From Micromussa lordhowensis (taxonomy: Eukaryota; Cnidaria; Anthozoa; Scleractinia; Lobophylliidae): a stretch of DNA of 64,000 nucleotides. Below the pieces are notes generated by a model. It had not been told where the DNA came from, made no database searches, and saw only the letters and a program-made list of their open reading frames with translations. The stretch lies in the NCBI GenBank assembly GCA_964020085.1, contig OZ026599.1, positions 25,421,734-25,485,733 of the forward strand, written 5' to 3'. The translations under genes were made by a program, and so were the position numbers. Of the stretch, positions 34,530 through 46,102 are shown one piece after another (positions within the stretch are counted from its first letter, which is position 1; every line of letters starts with the position of its first letter).

Positions 34530-36130
34530 ATCGCGAATTCCAAGAAAAACTTGGCAAGATAACCTTTATTATTATCCAACTCAGCTTCCTAGAGCACAAA
34601 TAACGCGAGAAACGAGTACAAATACCAGATATTGTTGTATTTTGACTCGTAAAAATATACAGCGATACTATACACCAAAATTCTGATATTTGTACTCGTT
34701 TCGTACTCGTTTCGCGCAAGGAAGCAGAGTTGGATAATAAGCTCTTTTATTGTCTCTCTGACATAGAATCTTATCAGCACCGTCACCGGTGACGCAATTT
34801 GTACAAAGAGTGGGTGCATTATTTCTCGTGATAACGTCACTGCACCAAAGATGATCTTGTATTCAAAGTGATGATTTAAGTATTTCACAATGTTGACACC
34901 TTAATTCCTCAGTCTCGCAAGCCTATACATTATTAATTTCAACTGGACGGGTTTCACGTTAAGTTGTGGCTATATATGTGTAGCGATGAATGTTGGTCAA
35001 CCCAGTGCGATTTATTTTATTTCGATATGAGTTTTAATCGTTCGCAAATTGTGCTAACGTGTACAGAAATTTGAGATACGTACGGCCGAGTAAGTTGTTC
35101 AATGCGTTACTTCAATATGCTTTGTGGGCAGTTTATAATTTGTCGAGCTTGATTGATTTATTCAGACTATTTTATCTCTTGGTTTCTCGCTCGTTTCACC
35201 TAGTCTTACTAAAAGTCCTTTCCAAATAATTATTCCCTGCCCTACTGGTTAGTAAAACAAGTTGACCTTTCGCGTCACTAGCGCTCGCGACAAGTCGCTG
35301 GAAAATTAACCGACACTTAGCTACACTTGGTAGAATTATTATTGCTTGAAGCAAAAGAAAACAAGTACACGTATGGGATTATGTTAATTAAGGATAACTA
35401 ACATAAGTTTGTCGACGGTCGAAGTTTTGCCTTTGCATTGTTACTCTTCAAGTAGTTTTCCACAAGAATCATGTCGTTATATGCATAGCATCGCTGGCTA
35501 TCGTATGGGGAAGTACCCACATTACTTCGTAACTCGTGACACAATTATGACAATTTTGGATCACAAATGCTCTTGGATTCAAACAACGGAATGATGAGAA
35601 ATATCTAGAAAAACTTTCTACTTAATACAGATAGGTTTATACTGTGTATGCTACTTCCGTTCTTTACTCACCGATGTCCACAAGACGACTGAGCAGGATC
35701 GAACAAGACATTATGACAAGCTATACATTTGTAACGCTCTTCGAGTTCTCCGTCGACAAATTCGACAGCAGAATAAGGCGAAGTCATCTTCCAGGCTCCA
35801 GCAACCTCCTCAAAAGCTTACCCACCACCGCTAACCTTATCGAAAGTAAAAGTGCTGCGATGGGCAGCAGTTCCGTTTAGAAGAATGTGCCTACGCAGTA
35901 AGTCTTGGAAGGGGGAATCCCCGAACAAAAATGAACCATGATGACTCTCGGCTGACTCATCCCAGTCTCCACAGAGATGAGCAGGGAATAAAATGATAGG
36001 AAATAAAAAGAAGAGAAAAAAAAAAAAACAAAGAAAGAGAATGGACGGTATTCTAATCTTATTAATTTTCTAGATTTCGCGTTTTGGAAAAATCGTGAAA
36101 AATTAATTCTGGCGAGTAAAGAAGTGCATT
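34530..36130. other. Intergenic, no gene recognised
   Basis: AT-rich, with a local inverted motif around 34600-34730 (cgcgagaaacgagtacaaatacc / gtactcgtttcgcgc). Short open frames only. Confidence 0.5.
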
Positions 36131-36139
36131 TTTGACTAC

Positions 36140-37519
36140 CGGTCAGTATAAAATAAGGACTGTGGACTATGGACTATGGACTGCGGACTACGGACTACGG
36201 ACTAAGTATTACGGACTGGGTATAAAATATGGACTCAGGTATAAAACGTGGACCACGGACTAAATGCGGCCTACCGACTGCGGATTGGGTATAAAACACG
36301 GGCAAAGGTAGACCAAGGTACAAAATACTGATTTCCTGCCAAGTGATGGTGAAGGGAATAGTATTTTCGCACCATAAATGTAACTTGGTTTACAAAGCAC
36401 TACCATAAATCTTTGAGTACACCCAAAATGTTCCACAAAAATGGGAAGTGTGGAAATTTAAAATTGAAGACCAGTAGAGAATGTTTTTACACCCCTTCCC
36501 TCCAAAAAAGAGTAGGACAAGAACTCCTGTCGCATCACTTGCATGGAAGTATTCCAAGGTTTAAACTCTGTAGATTACTTTGAAGCAAGTAGGGCCTATT
36601 CAGAGTAATTTACATTAATATTGTTGCAAGCTAAATAAATAGGTATGTCTAAATGACCGGCAACCTGTAAAGGTTTCAAATACATTAAATGACCAGTAGT
36701 TCTAAGAAATTCCCAAGCGATCCTGCAGTTTACAGTTATTTTTTTACTTTTTTTTTACTTTTTATTTTTTTAATTAATTTTTAAAATAACTAGTACAGTT
36801 ACCTACACCACTTACAATAACAATACAGTTACTCAGTTTACTTAGTGCTCAGCGATGGTACTAAGATCGTATTATTATTTATTAGAAGTATTATTGATTG
36901 GACCCTTCGAAAATTCTCATATTGTTGCTATTGTAAGTAATATCCAAATACTCGTTGGTTTTGAATTATGTAAACTGAACGATTTAATTTTTGAAATTGA
37001 GTCCTTTGTTAATGAATCACTGTTTAGCAGGATGTAATTCATTTAAAAACATTGTTTGATATTGTTAAAGATCATGTTTCTGTTTTCCTTTATTGAAAAG
37101 TTCATTTATGCCAGACACTTTTCAGTGCAACCTTTTGTATTAAAAATCTAGCTTTTGCCGAGATAGAACAAGATAATATGTTTACAGCCTTGGTCCTGAC
37201 TTCTCAGTACACCTGCTTTCAGTGTTACATGCATAGGTGACATCTTTCGACCATCTTTTGATATGCCATCTCTCGACATGCTATGTACATGGCTGAGAGG
37301 CCATTTAACTGTAAAACCGGAAAATGTTCTGGTTATAAGTGGAAGAAATGACAAATTTATATATAGCTAAATTTATATAATTACTTACCTCAAGTGGCCG
37401 CAGTCTGTGTTTTATACCCGAGTCCATATTTTATACCCAGTCCGTAATGCTTAGTCCGTTTTTTCATACCTCAGTCTGTGTTTTATACCCAGTCCACAGT
37501 CCATATTTTATACTGACCG
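36140..37519. mobile_element. 1.38-kb TIR element with GGACT subterminal repeats
   Basis: Termini CGGTCAGTATAAAATA (36140-36155) and TATTTTATACTGACCG (37504-37519); similarity extends through aaggactgtggact with one mismatch. Both subterminal regions carry many ggactayggact and gggtataaaa units in opposite orientation. The interior is AT-rich without a transposase frame, so it is non-autonomous. Confidence 0.7.
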
Positions 37520-37827
37520 ATTTAATTACTACCAGCTAATGTAAGTAAACAATCCATGGATTTAAATTTTCTGAGTCATGAGCCTGTTGGTAATTTTTCA
37601 ATATTTGTTAATAGCTATATACCATAGGTAAATGTATTTGTTAGTTGCCATGCTTGGCACCTCACAGTTTATGGTCTTGTTTTCAACTAGTTATAACACT
37701 CTTCCTTAAACTGCTTCACTGTTATCTTCAGTTTGTAAATCCACCTAAGGGCTTCCATAGACTAGACATTTAGTTGTTGAAGTAGTGTGCTAGATAAGAT
37801 GTTGAGAACTAAATATAGACAACTAAG

Positions 37828-37862
37828 AAGCAGTTTCCCTTTTCAAAAAGGGAAACTGCTTT
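37828..37862. repeat. Short perfect hairpin
   Basis: AAGCAGTTTCCCTTTT and its inverted complement are separated by one or two bases. On one strand it is followed by T's but lies in an intergenic repeat area; no terminator role is inferred. Confidence 0.6.
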
Positions 37863-37896
37863 AGTCAGTTGATAACAACATTGTTGACCATTTTCC

Positions 37897-37989
37897 CGGC
37901 AGGTACAAAACACAGGTCACAGGTCATTGTTTTACCTATACTGAAACAACCCAGAACAATGACCTGTGACCTGTGTTTTGTACCTGCCG
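37897..37989. mobile_element. 93-bp palindromic element with about 10-12-bp TSD
   Basis: Inverted arms of about 35 bp (CGGCAGGTACAAAACACAGG... at 37897-37931 and 37955-37989) around a 23-base loop. accattttccc occurs directly on both sides (37887 and 37990 onward), consistent with a target duplication whose exact edge overlaps the TIR. Confidence 0.65.
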
Positions 37990-38635
37990 ACCATTTTCCC
38001 CGTGTGCAGGAATCATTGGCTAATAGTTGTTGACAACTGTTGAAACTGCATTGTCAGAGGACAGCGGTTTGAGCTTGCATATATTTGTCAGGAGCCCATC
38101 ACCCACAGCCTCCATGCATACTATAACCTAGAGTCAACCCTTTCCGGTATCATTCATTCATTTTAGAATTGCAATTTACAGATTCCAACTTTATCCCATG
38201 TCAAGGGCTTTATTTTTTTCTCCAGTATTTGCCATTATGAGGAAGTTCCACCTATGTTTTGAATGTACTTTCCTTACTTGAGCCTTGTGTTTCTTCAAGG
38301 ATTTTTCCTCTGAAAAGCTTCTATAAAGTTTAAACCTTATCTGGTATCCTTTCCCAGACCATTAAAATCACAATCACTCAATAATGGTATAAGGAAGCAC
38401 TTGAACAATGTCAGGTAAGGTTTTAAACTTTATCGCAGCTTTTGAAACAAAAAACAGATAGTTTTCAGCATTTTTGAACAGATTTCAAATCCATACAAAC
38501 TCCCATGGAACTCCAAAGAAACTCATCAGTATAGTACTCTTTTTTACCTGTGTCCCTTTACTTGTCAAACATCCTTGGGTATCATTCAGCTTTTGTTGTA
38601 TTGCTGTTTCCTTCCTTTTTATTTAAAACTGGGCC

Positions 38636-38681
38636 ATTGGATGATGCAATTCAAGAGTTTTCATTGGCTTAGCCATCATGG
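38636..38681 (+). repeat. Repeat family end (ttcaagagttttcattggct)
   Basis: Shared with 42821-42867 (same strand) and 56471-56530 (opposite strand). A related phrase, atgagatgaataaagccaactcat, occurs at 39358 and again near 43013, so these are probably ends of one element family about 0.3-0.8 kb long. Confidence 0.5.
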
Positions 38682-40724
38682 TCTATTGTATCCAACTTTT
38701 TTAAAAAATAATAAAATACACAAAAATTATGGTATAATATGAGCCATTATTATATCTGTCAGTTAGTACACACACTGTGATTGGTCAATTTATACAGCCT
38801 GCTAAAATACCAAAATGTTTCATGATTTTTCGCCAAGTGTTGTCAACTATTATAGCAAGTAAAAGTTTAAAACTTTCTTTCACTTCTTAAATTATGTATT
38901 AAAACCTGCTAACGACTTAAGAGTCTCAATAACAATGATTTGAAATTGACTTGTTTTTCTTTTGATGTGTGTCGGAAATTTGAAGCCATTCTGCATGAAT
39001 AGAAATCATTCCCAAACCCAGCAGATACCCCGTAGAGATATAATAAATGTCTTACTAACCTCACTTTCTTGGTCCGTGCTACTGTAAGTTATAAATCCTC
39101 ATTTTTTCCCCTTGATTTATGGCCCACACGCTACGCGCTTGGTCCATAAATCGATGGGGGAAAACTTGGTCTGTAACTTACAGTACGGCCCTCAAACTCA
39201 GTAAGAGGTATTTATTAACCATGCTCTACAAATGTATGCATACACAGAATTTTTTTTTGGGGGGGGGTGGGGGGTATTTTACTTTAGTTTTCTATAGCTT
39301 GGGGGTATTTAATGTAATAAAAAAGTAAGTTATTCCAATTATTCTGCTTTTTGGATACGAGATGAATAAAGCCAACTCATTGCTATGCACGTCAATTTCT
39401 ATCTATCATCTCATCTATCCAGGGCATTTGATACCTTATTGCTTCCATCACTTTCAATAAAAGAAATTATAACTTTTTTTAAGTAACAAGCTATAAAATA
39501 AAAACGCAATGAGAAATATATATTTCACAATAGAAAAGAAGAAATGCTTGAAGTAATAGATCCCCTTCAAGAAGGGGCCTGCAGGGGTAAAAAGGGAACT
39601 GGGATTTAGTCTTTTTTCACTAGAAAAATTGGATTTGGATCACTGGGACTGGGGATTGCAAACACAAAATGGGAATGTAAGTGGGATTTGGACAAAGTAT
39701 AGGCTGCGAAATGAGACTTGGACAAAAACTGAGCTGCAAAATGGGATTTATACCCAATGTCCCCTTTTCAATGGCTGTAACATAACAGCTCAACTTTTGT
39801 TTGAACATTTGTTTCACAAATTATTCAGACATTTTAAAATGATAGATACACTATAGATTAGCAATAAAGAGTGAAAAAAATTATTGGAGATCATTTTGCC
39901 ACTACTTTCCATTGCCTGGTTTTGAAATATTTTTTTTTGCTTGATACATTTTTTGAAAGACAAAATTGGCCTAATTATTTTTTTAATTTCCCATCAATTT
40001 TTTGCTACATTTTTATTGATGTTTTCTTCTATTTTTGTTTGTTTCTTTTTGCTGTTGTTGTAGTTAGTCATTTTTGCACATACTGGGAGTTGTATTTTCC
40101 AAGTATTAATTTTTGTAATTCCAGGATAAAACATCTAGTAAAAATGAAGTTATATTTTACAAGCGAAAGTCATGATTGTTTAGATCTGTTCGGTGTGCCA
40201 ATGTCTTTAAAAATGTGCTTAAGCTAAAAATTTGTAACGACGGTGTTCAATTCCATATGAAAACATGAAAAATTAGCCGTCATTGTCCATGTTTTGTAGA
40301 CGACGCAGAACTTGGTCATTTCACAGTTGTTTTGCAGAGGACGACAAAGAAATGTACAAAGATTTATAATGCATGTGCACAGCTATTGTTTTGCTCATTA
40401 AACCTTTTGTTTGGTGACATTCTCGTTGCTGTCATCGTTGTGGTTTGCTTAAGCTCACAACTGCTGTACACTTACCGGTAAAACACTTCACTGTTTATAT
40501 ACATGTAATAAAAGGTATTTGACAAGATAGTATGAAATATATTATTCCACAAAATGTTCTACTGGTTCAGTAACGTTTGGAAGTTGAATTTTGCCGATGA
40601 AGAATGCTACATTATTTCTGCCTTCTCCAAAATATAGAAGACTAGAAATTCGGCAGCCAATTAGAGAACAAAATTTTAGATGATTAGCAAATGTAAAACG
40701 TCACATACTGAATTGAAGCGAATC

Positions 40725-41958
40725 CGCGAATCCTTCGCTTCAGAAGGTGACTGGAAAATTATTGTTTGGAATAATAAAGAGATTTGAATAGACAATAAGC
40801 CGGTGTACTATAAAAATTACTTCAAGTGGGGAATCATTTACATACACGATCTTCGATTCGACTTAAGTACAACAGACTCCTATAATTATTTTTCGAACAA
40901 AATTGATAAGAGCAATTTTCTGCAATGGGCGGGCCTCCGTCATTCTGTACCTTCTCATTTAAAAAAAAATCAACCTAAATACATCAACCATATCCCCATC
41001 ACAACTTTTAATTGGAAATAAAATCTTTGACACTAAAGACAAAAAATCCAAAGATTATTACTCGTTGCTGGTTTCAAAAAAAGCTCAGCTTCCTAATATT
41101 GTCCACAAATTGAAGATTGATTTTAATTTCACAACCCAACAATTAAAAGAAATCTTCTCCTTACCACATTTGGTTGCACTTGAGTCATATGTTAAGGCCT
41201 TTCAATACAAAGTAATTAATTCTATTCTTTACACTAACAGCAAACTATGCAAAATTGGATTTCGAATTAACGATGCGTGTAGTTTTTGTAATGATGAACC
41301 TGAGAATTTGTATCACTTTTTCTATGAATGCCCTCACTCAAAAACGTTCTGGACTGATTTCGAATCTTACTGGTACTATCTTTCGTGTCAGCCAATCCAT
41401 CTTTCCGCAGAAAACGTTTTATTTGGAATTTTATCAAAACAATGCCCTTTATCTAATTTATTGAATTATTTCATCGTAATTGGAAAATTATTTTTGTGGG
41501 ACTGCAGAAGAAGCCAAACACTTCCTAAAATCCAAGGACTGCAATCAAAACTTAAGATTAAATATAAAACGGAAAAAAATATCAACAATAAAACCTTCTT
41601 TGAAAAGAAATGGGTGCTCACTCCAATTTAATTATTTATGCACTTCTGGTTTTATTACTTCTTTTTAATTTTTTTTTTTTAGGAAGGTATCTTTTTTGTT
41701 GTTGTTTCATCGTAAGTAGATATGTAATCGTATAATATTGCCAGTAGTGTATAAATTGGTATCGTAAGTCTAATATGTAATTAAATTGTCCTTATTTTGT
41801 TGCTCATTGTTACAACATGGATGTAAGTATAGTATAATTTTTGTAAGTAGTGTATAAATTGGATTGTAAAGCTGTATAGGCAATCAAATTGATTGGTAAT
41901 GTAGGTAATGTAAATTGTATTATAGTAAGTTTAAATAAAAAAAAAGGAAAAAAAAAAG
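40725..41958 (+). pseudogene. 5'-truncated LINE copy (zf-RVT C-terminus), 9-bp TSD
   Basis: Two frames (about 40768-41018 and 41020-41631) encode the C-terminal region of a non-LTR retrotransposon polyprotein. It includes FQYKVINSILYTNSKLCKIGF, then CSFC...E...HFFYECPHSKTFW, the zinc-binding motif that ends many L1/Tx1-type proteins. An in-frame TGA near 40785 and a frameshift near 41015 show it is dead. A 3' untranslated region with gtagtgtataaattg repeats and a poly(A)-rich end (41936-41957) follow. AAGCGAATC at 40716-40724 and 41956-41964 is the likely target duplication. Confidence 0.75.
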
Positions 41959-42188
41959 CGAATCTTTGAATTCGGAGGTAATTTATTTTCTTTGTAGTGT
42001 GGTATTTTGTTTGTTAAAACATATTTCTCTCACACAGCGGATTAGCCGAGTACATGTAGTCTGACTTGCATTTGATTTACAGCAATGCAAAATAATTTAC
42101 AGTTTTGTTGACATAAGCCTGTGCTTATATTTCATTTGCATCAGGTTTATCACTGGTTTATGGCAAACAAATGATCTCATTTATGGCC

Positions 42189-42293
42189 ATTGATCTTTGG
42201 CAAGAACTGCCACACAAGTTTAAAGACCTAAATCAATTTGCTTTCTCCAAAAGTGTTAAAAATTATATTCTATCTCAGCAACATCAAACCTAA
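42189..42293 (+). pseudogene. LINE C-terminal fragment (CR1/L2-like)
   Basis: Encodes IDLWQELPHKFKDLNQFAFSKSVKNYIL and a stop. This is the short W-x-x-LP...F...K..L pattern that closes many CR1/L2-type reverse transcriptase proteins. A possible 3' tail reaches the A-rich stretch near 42570. Only the last 35 codons are recognisable. Confidence 0.45.
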
Positions 42294-42820
42294 GTTTCCA
42301 CAAATTATAATTGCTAAAACTATCTCTTATCCAAGTAATATCAATCGTAAGTTTTCCACAATTCTTCTAGCTTTCTAATTTAGGTATCTGTCCCGCTACT
42401 CCCAGTTTCTTCCATGTTCATTCTAACAAGATGGAGGCTAACTCGATAACCTCGCGGTTTTTTAGCCTCCATGCACGAACTATCAACCTCCAATATCTTT
42501 ATTATTATTATTTGTTTTTACATATGTATCGTTTCCTGTTTTTTTTTATGCTAACATGATTGTAAACAAAAAAAAAATGAAGTGCTAAAGAAAGAAAAGT
42601 TGAAGTTGAAAGAAAGTTTATATTTAACATGGTTCCTTGGCATATTCAAGAATTATATTATGCAAAGTAAGTTATAAAATACCATTTTGGGTAGCGAACA
42701 AAATTATGCGCCGTGAGGAAACACGAAACAGTTTTACTTTAATAGTGAATCGCCTGCTGGAATTGAAATCAGAGTGATACTGCAATACACTGGATATATA
42801 TGATTATTAGAAACTGGATT

Positions 42821-43075
42821 CATTGGATAATGCCATTCAAGAGTTTTCATTGGCTTAGCCATCATGGGCTATGAGCCATTATACCATGCTCTACGAATAT
42901 GCAAAGCATATGCATGATTTTTTTGAGGCGTTTGTAGTTTTTTTTTTAAAGTTTAGTTTGATCTCTTTCGGGGGAGTTTTTAATAAAACAATTATTCCAC
43001 TCGCCCTTGTTGGATATGAGATGATTATAGCCAACTCATATCCAACGCGTGCTTGTGGTATAATATATTTTGTTT
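42821..43075 (+). repeat. Second copy of the ttcaagagttttcattggct family
   Basis: Matches 38636-38681 at its left end and carries gatatgagatgattatagccaactcatatcc near its right end. Non-coding. Confidence 0.45.
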
Positions 43076-43244
43076 GACATCTGTGAAGCTTAGATTAAGA
43101 CTGGAGAATTTGAAGTGCGTGGTTTAACATAGCAGTGAACAGCGATCCCCTTTCTTTCACTTCAGTCGAGAGAGACAAAAATTATTTGTTGACTCTACCC
43201 TGGTGGAAAAGTTTCTGTCACAGGTGGTCACATGACCAGCCGCA

Positions 43245-43296
43245 CCCAGGATCTTTCTCCCAACGACAAAAGGAGGCAGTGGAGAAAGAGCCTGGG
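43245..43296. repeat. MITE-like hairpin fragment
   Basis: CCCAGGATCTTTCTCC and GGAGAAAGAGCCTGGG are inverted with one mismatch, 20 bases apart. The phrase cctgggaacgaggttg looks like the end of a common MITE. Confidence 0.4.
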
Positions 43297-43356
43297 AACG
43301 AGGTTGACTTTGGTTCTGTGGGTAAAGTTTAGTATTTTTAGTATTTACCCCTCCAC

Positions 43357-44142
43357 TCATAAAAGTCCTTCTTTTTCTAAATGTGAAAAATATTCATCTT
43401 GCACTTGGCTTGTATCCTTTTCGTCTAACGACACGCGTGGTTTCTTGGAAGAGTGGTGTGCACTGCCTTGACAACAAAGTTTATGAGCTCCTTTTTCTAA
43501 ATACTCCAGAACATCTGGTTTGTGTACAACGAGTTGTAACAAAGCCAAGGCATCGCCTTCTGCACTATGAGCATTCTCAAATTCTCCACCAACAAATCTG
43601 TCGTACAAATTTTTCAAAGAACACGAAAATCGCTTTGGTTTTCCATTTGCTGTTTCTTCTGTAATCTCTCCATTGTGCGACTCGTTTTTAGCTTCTTTGT
43701 GTTGTTTTCTAAAGGCTTTGAGCGAATCAGTGGCGTAAACGCTTTCAGGCAACGTTATCCCCACAGCATCTAGATGAGAAACAAGTATTTTGAAGTCGAA
43801 ATTGTCGCCATTGTGAGCTACTAAACAGGCGGGCTGCTGTTGCCTCATGATAAATGATCTTACAGTTCTTCCCAACTCGATGTCGAATTCTTTCTTCTTT
43901 TCGAGATCTTCGTTCGATAAACAAGTCACCACAGAAGCAAATGATTCAATCTTCTTTGTCGGTTGAACGCAAGTTGTCAATTTGTCCAGTAAACGAGGAA
44001 CACTTTTCGTTTTCGAGCTGTTGATGATATGTGCTCGTTCGACAGCAATCATGCTGAGCTCTGTGATTTCCACGGGTTTTCTTAATCCAGTGGTTTCTAG
44101 ATCAAGGAAAATGAATGTAGAAAACTGCAAGTCGCCGATCAT
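43357..44142 (-). CDS. TREX-like DnaQ-family 3'-5' exonuclease
   Basis: Single coding exon, 261 aa. Exo I: FLDLETTGL with metal ligands D14 and E16. Exo II: HNGDNFDF with D116. Exo III: HSAEGDAL with H192 and D197. This DEDDh set and the YDRFVGGEFENAHSAEGD context match TREX1/TREX2-type enzymes, which degrade DNA 3' ends and, in vertebrates, limit cytosolic DNA sensing. Length lies between TREX2 (about 236) and TREX1 (about 314). The C-terminal 35 residues are polar and charged, with no membrane anchor as in TREX1, so a soluble TREX2-like enzyme is likelier. The ATG at 44142 is chosen because it starts directly before the exonuclease fold; upstream in-frame codons lack an ATG. It is divergently placed against the putative first exon of the coiled-coil gene. 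Confidence 0.9.
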   Translation of the reverse strand: MIGDLQFSTFIFLDLETTGLRKPVEITELSMIAVERAHIINSSKTKSVPRLLDKLTTCVQPTKKIESFASVVTCLSNEDLEKKKEFDIELGRTVRSFIMRQQQPACLVAHNGDNFDFKILVSHLDAVGITLPESVYATDSLKAFRKQHKEAKNESHNGEITEETANGKPKRFSCSLKNLYDRFVGGEFENAHSAEGDALALLQLVVHKPDVLEYLEKGAHKLCCQGSAHHSSKKPRVSLDEKDTSQVQDEYFSHLEKEGLL

Positions 44143-44586
44143 CGTTCTCTTGGATAGTTTAGATGGAAAGAATGACACGAGAATTTTCTAACACCGACAA
44201 ACATAGCTTCACTAATAATAAACTTTCCCGCCTCTTTTGATCCACTCACGATCTTAGCCTCATAACGAGGCCAGACACGTAGACATGCGCAGTCTTCCAA
44301 GCCGCATACAGTTTGGCGAATATACGCTGAAACAGCTGAGTACCACGGCGCAGTTTTGACGTGGAGTTTCGTTCCAATGCAAAACACCAGGAGGAATCTT
44401 TTAGAGAACAACTGCGTAATTTCCCGGACAAAAGACAGAAAACTTTTAGATCACTGGCCCTGAGATTAGGGTGCAAATTTTGTGGAAACAAGGGCAAAGT
44501 GTGCTCCTCGTGATGACCATGTTTAGCTGGGATTGCGAAAGTTAAGAGTCTTCTACCGCGAAACGCACAAGAATTGAGGACAAGAT
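44143..44586. promoter_or_regulatory. Putative bidirectional promoter region
   Basis: About 445 bp separate the TREX-like start codon (minus) from the candidate ATG of the coiled-coil gene (plus). It has several CpGs and no obvious TATA box. Its role is inferred from the head-to-head layout only. Confidence 0.35.
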
Positions 44587-44598
44587 ATGGCTGCAATA
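44587..44598 (+). CDS. Candidate first coding exon (MAAI)
   Basis: ATG GCT GCA ATA followed at once by GTAAGT, a strong donor, in phase 0, which matches the phase of the exon at 51007. It would need a 6.4-kb intron. Supported only by phase, donor quality and the absence of another start close to 51007. Confidence 0.4.
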
Positions 44599-46068
44599 GT
44601 AAGTTTATTAAAGCTAATATTTTTTATTCGTGTGGTTTCGCAGTGGAAATTCATGCTGAGAATTTATTTGGTTTGTGTATGTATTTTGAAATTAATCGCG
44701 CTTGCCTTTAGCAAGGAGTTGGCGTTCTAGAATATTTCAAGGCTCTTGTGACAACTGAAGGCATGACGTTATGTAAAGTTCATTGATCGCTTTGAAAAGC
44801 GGTCGCGTGTATTTATATGCTTGACTTCGTTCCTTTCAAACACGCACCATAATCCTCTCAAAGCCCTCTAAGTACATCTAAGGTATAAAACGTTGTTTAT
44901 CCGTTTCCACTTTTACTAATTAATAAACATCTAATTTGTTGCCGGCTGCAACTTAGTTCTGAGCGTCGACTCTTCATCAAGTGCACCTTGTTTATCGTTG
45001 ATAAAGAAGAATGGATCTTGTGTGCCTTGCTGCGACAAATATTCGCCTCCACGCACTATTAGAGTTTGGTTTTCCACAATGTCCATACTTCACTTTTGAG
45101 AGTACTACTGTGTATGTCAAAGCAATTTTTTGACGCGGATTTAATTTATCCGATCTCGTATAACGGTGAACTGGATCAAGGCTATGGCGGCATTGTAAAT
45201 GATACTGCACTATTCTCCATGGAGAGCTCACGATTGTTTTGTTTAAGTCTCCATGGATGATCTGTTTAAATACTTTTAAAACATTAAAAATGTGAATGGA
45301 TGACAGGCACAGTATGTAATATCAGTATCATTAAATCAATTCATTGCAAGTTAATATGTTTAATATTGGTTAAAAAATAGACACTTGTGTAATTCTCAAT
45401 CATGTTGGGTTTGGAATTTTGCCATAAACAGCACAGATGAATATTGCTGGGCTAAATCCCAAGAAAATGTTAAATGATATTTAGCTCAGTAATTTTCAAG
45501 CCAATATTATAGAAGAGGTATTTGGGGCACAAAATATAAAATTCTTGCAGTCTAAGTATTCTGAATTTGGGAGGCAAAAAAAAAAGATTGCAGTATTTTC
45601 GGTTGAGAACCAGTACCTGAACAATCCTGTCAAGGTCTCGCATTGTCAATTTTTATACCTGTAACAAAATTTTATTATGATGTACTTTATCCCCCATATA
45701 AAACTTGTGTACCTCAAAGTTACTATTATTTTGGAGGGATGGAGGAGACAGGACTTATTTTTCAGAAGGAAGTTTGCATTCAAAAACGGTTGGGGTTTTG
45801 AATGGATTTTGGTCTAAACAATTGTAGGTGGACAACGAGGTGACTTTGCAGTAAAATTCTGTTTGTATCCAAACTGATATGGAACAGAAAACTAGTCTCT
45901 TAGCACCCAAGAAAATTTGGTTTTATCAACTGGGTTGATAATGTGAATTGGCCACCGGATCGCTCTGACGAAGGGCTAACGCTTAAAACGTCAGCTTCCG
46001 AATCTCTTTACGGTGGCCAAGTCACATTATCAACCTTGTTGATAAAACCAAATTATCTTGTAATACTT

Positions 46069-46102
<34 letters not shown>

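Noticed and set aside
39871..40227. 118-codon plus-strand frame rich in Phe
   Set aside because: Produced by T-rich sequence; hydrophobicity reflects base composition, no family features.
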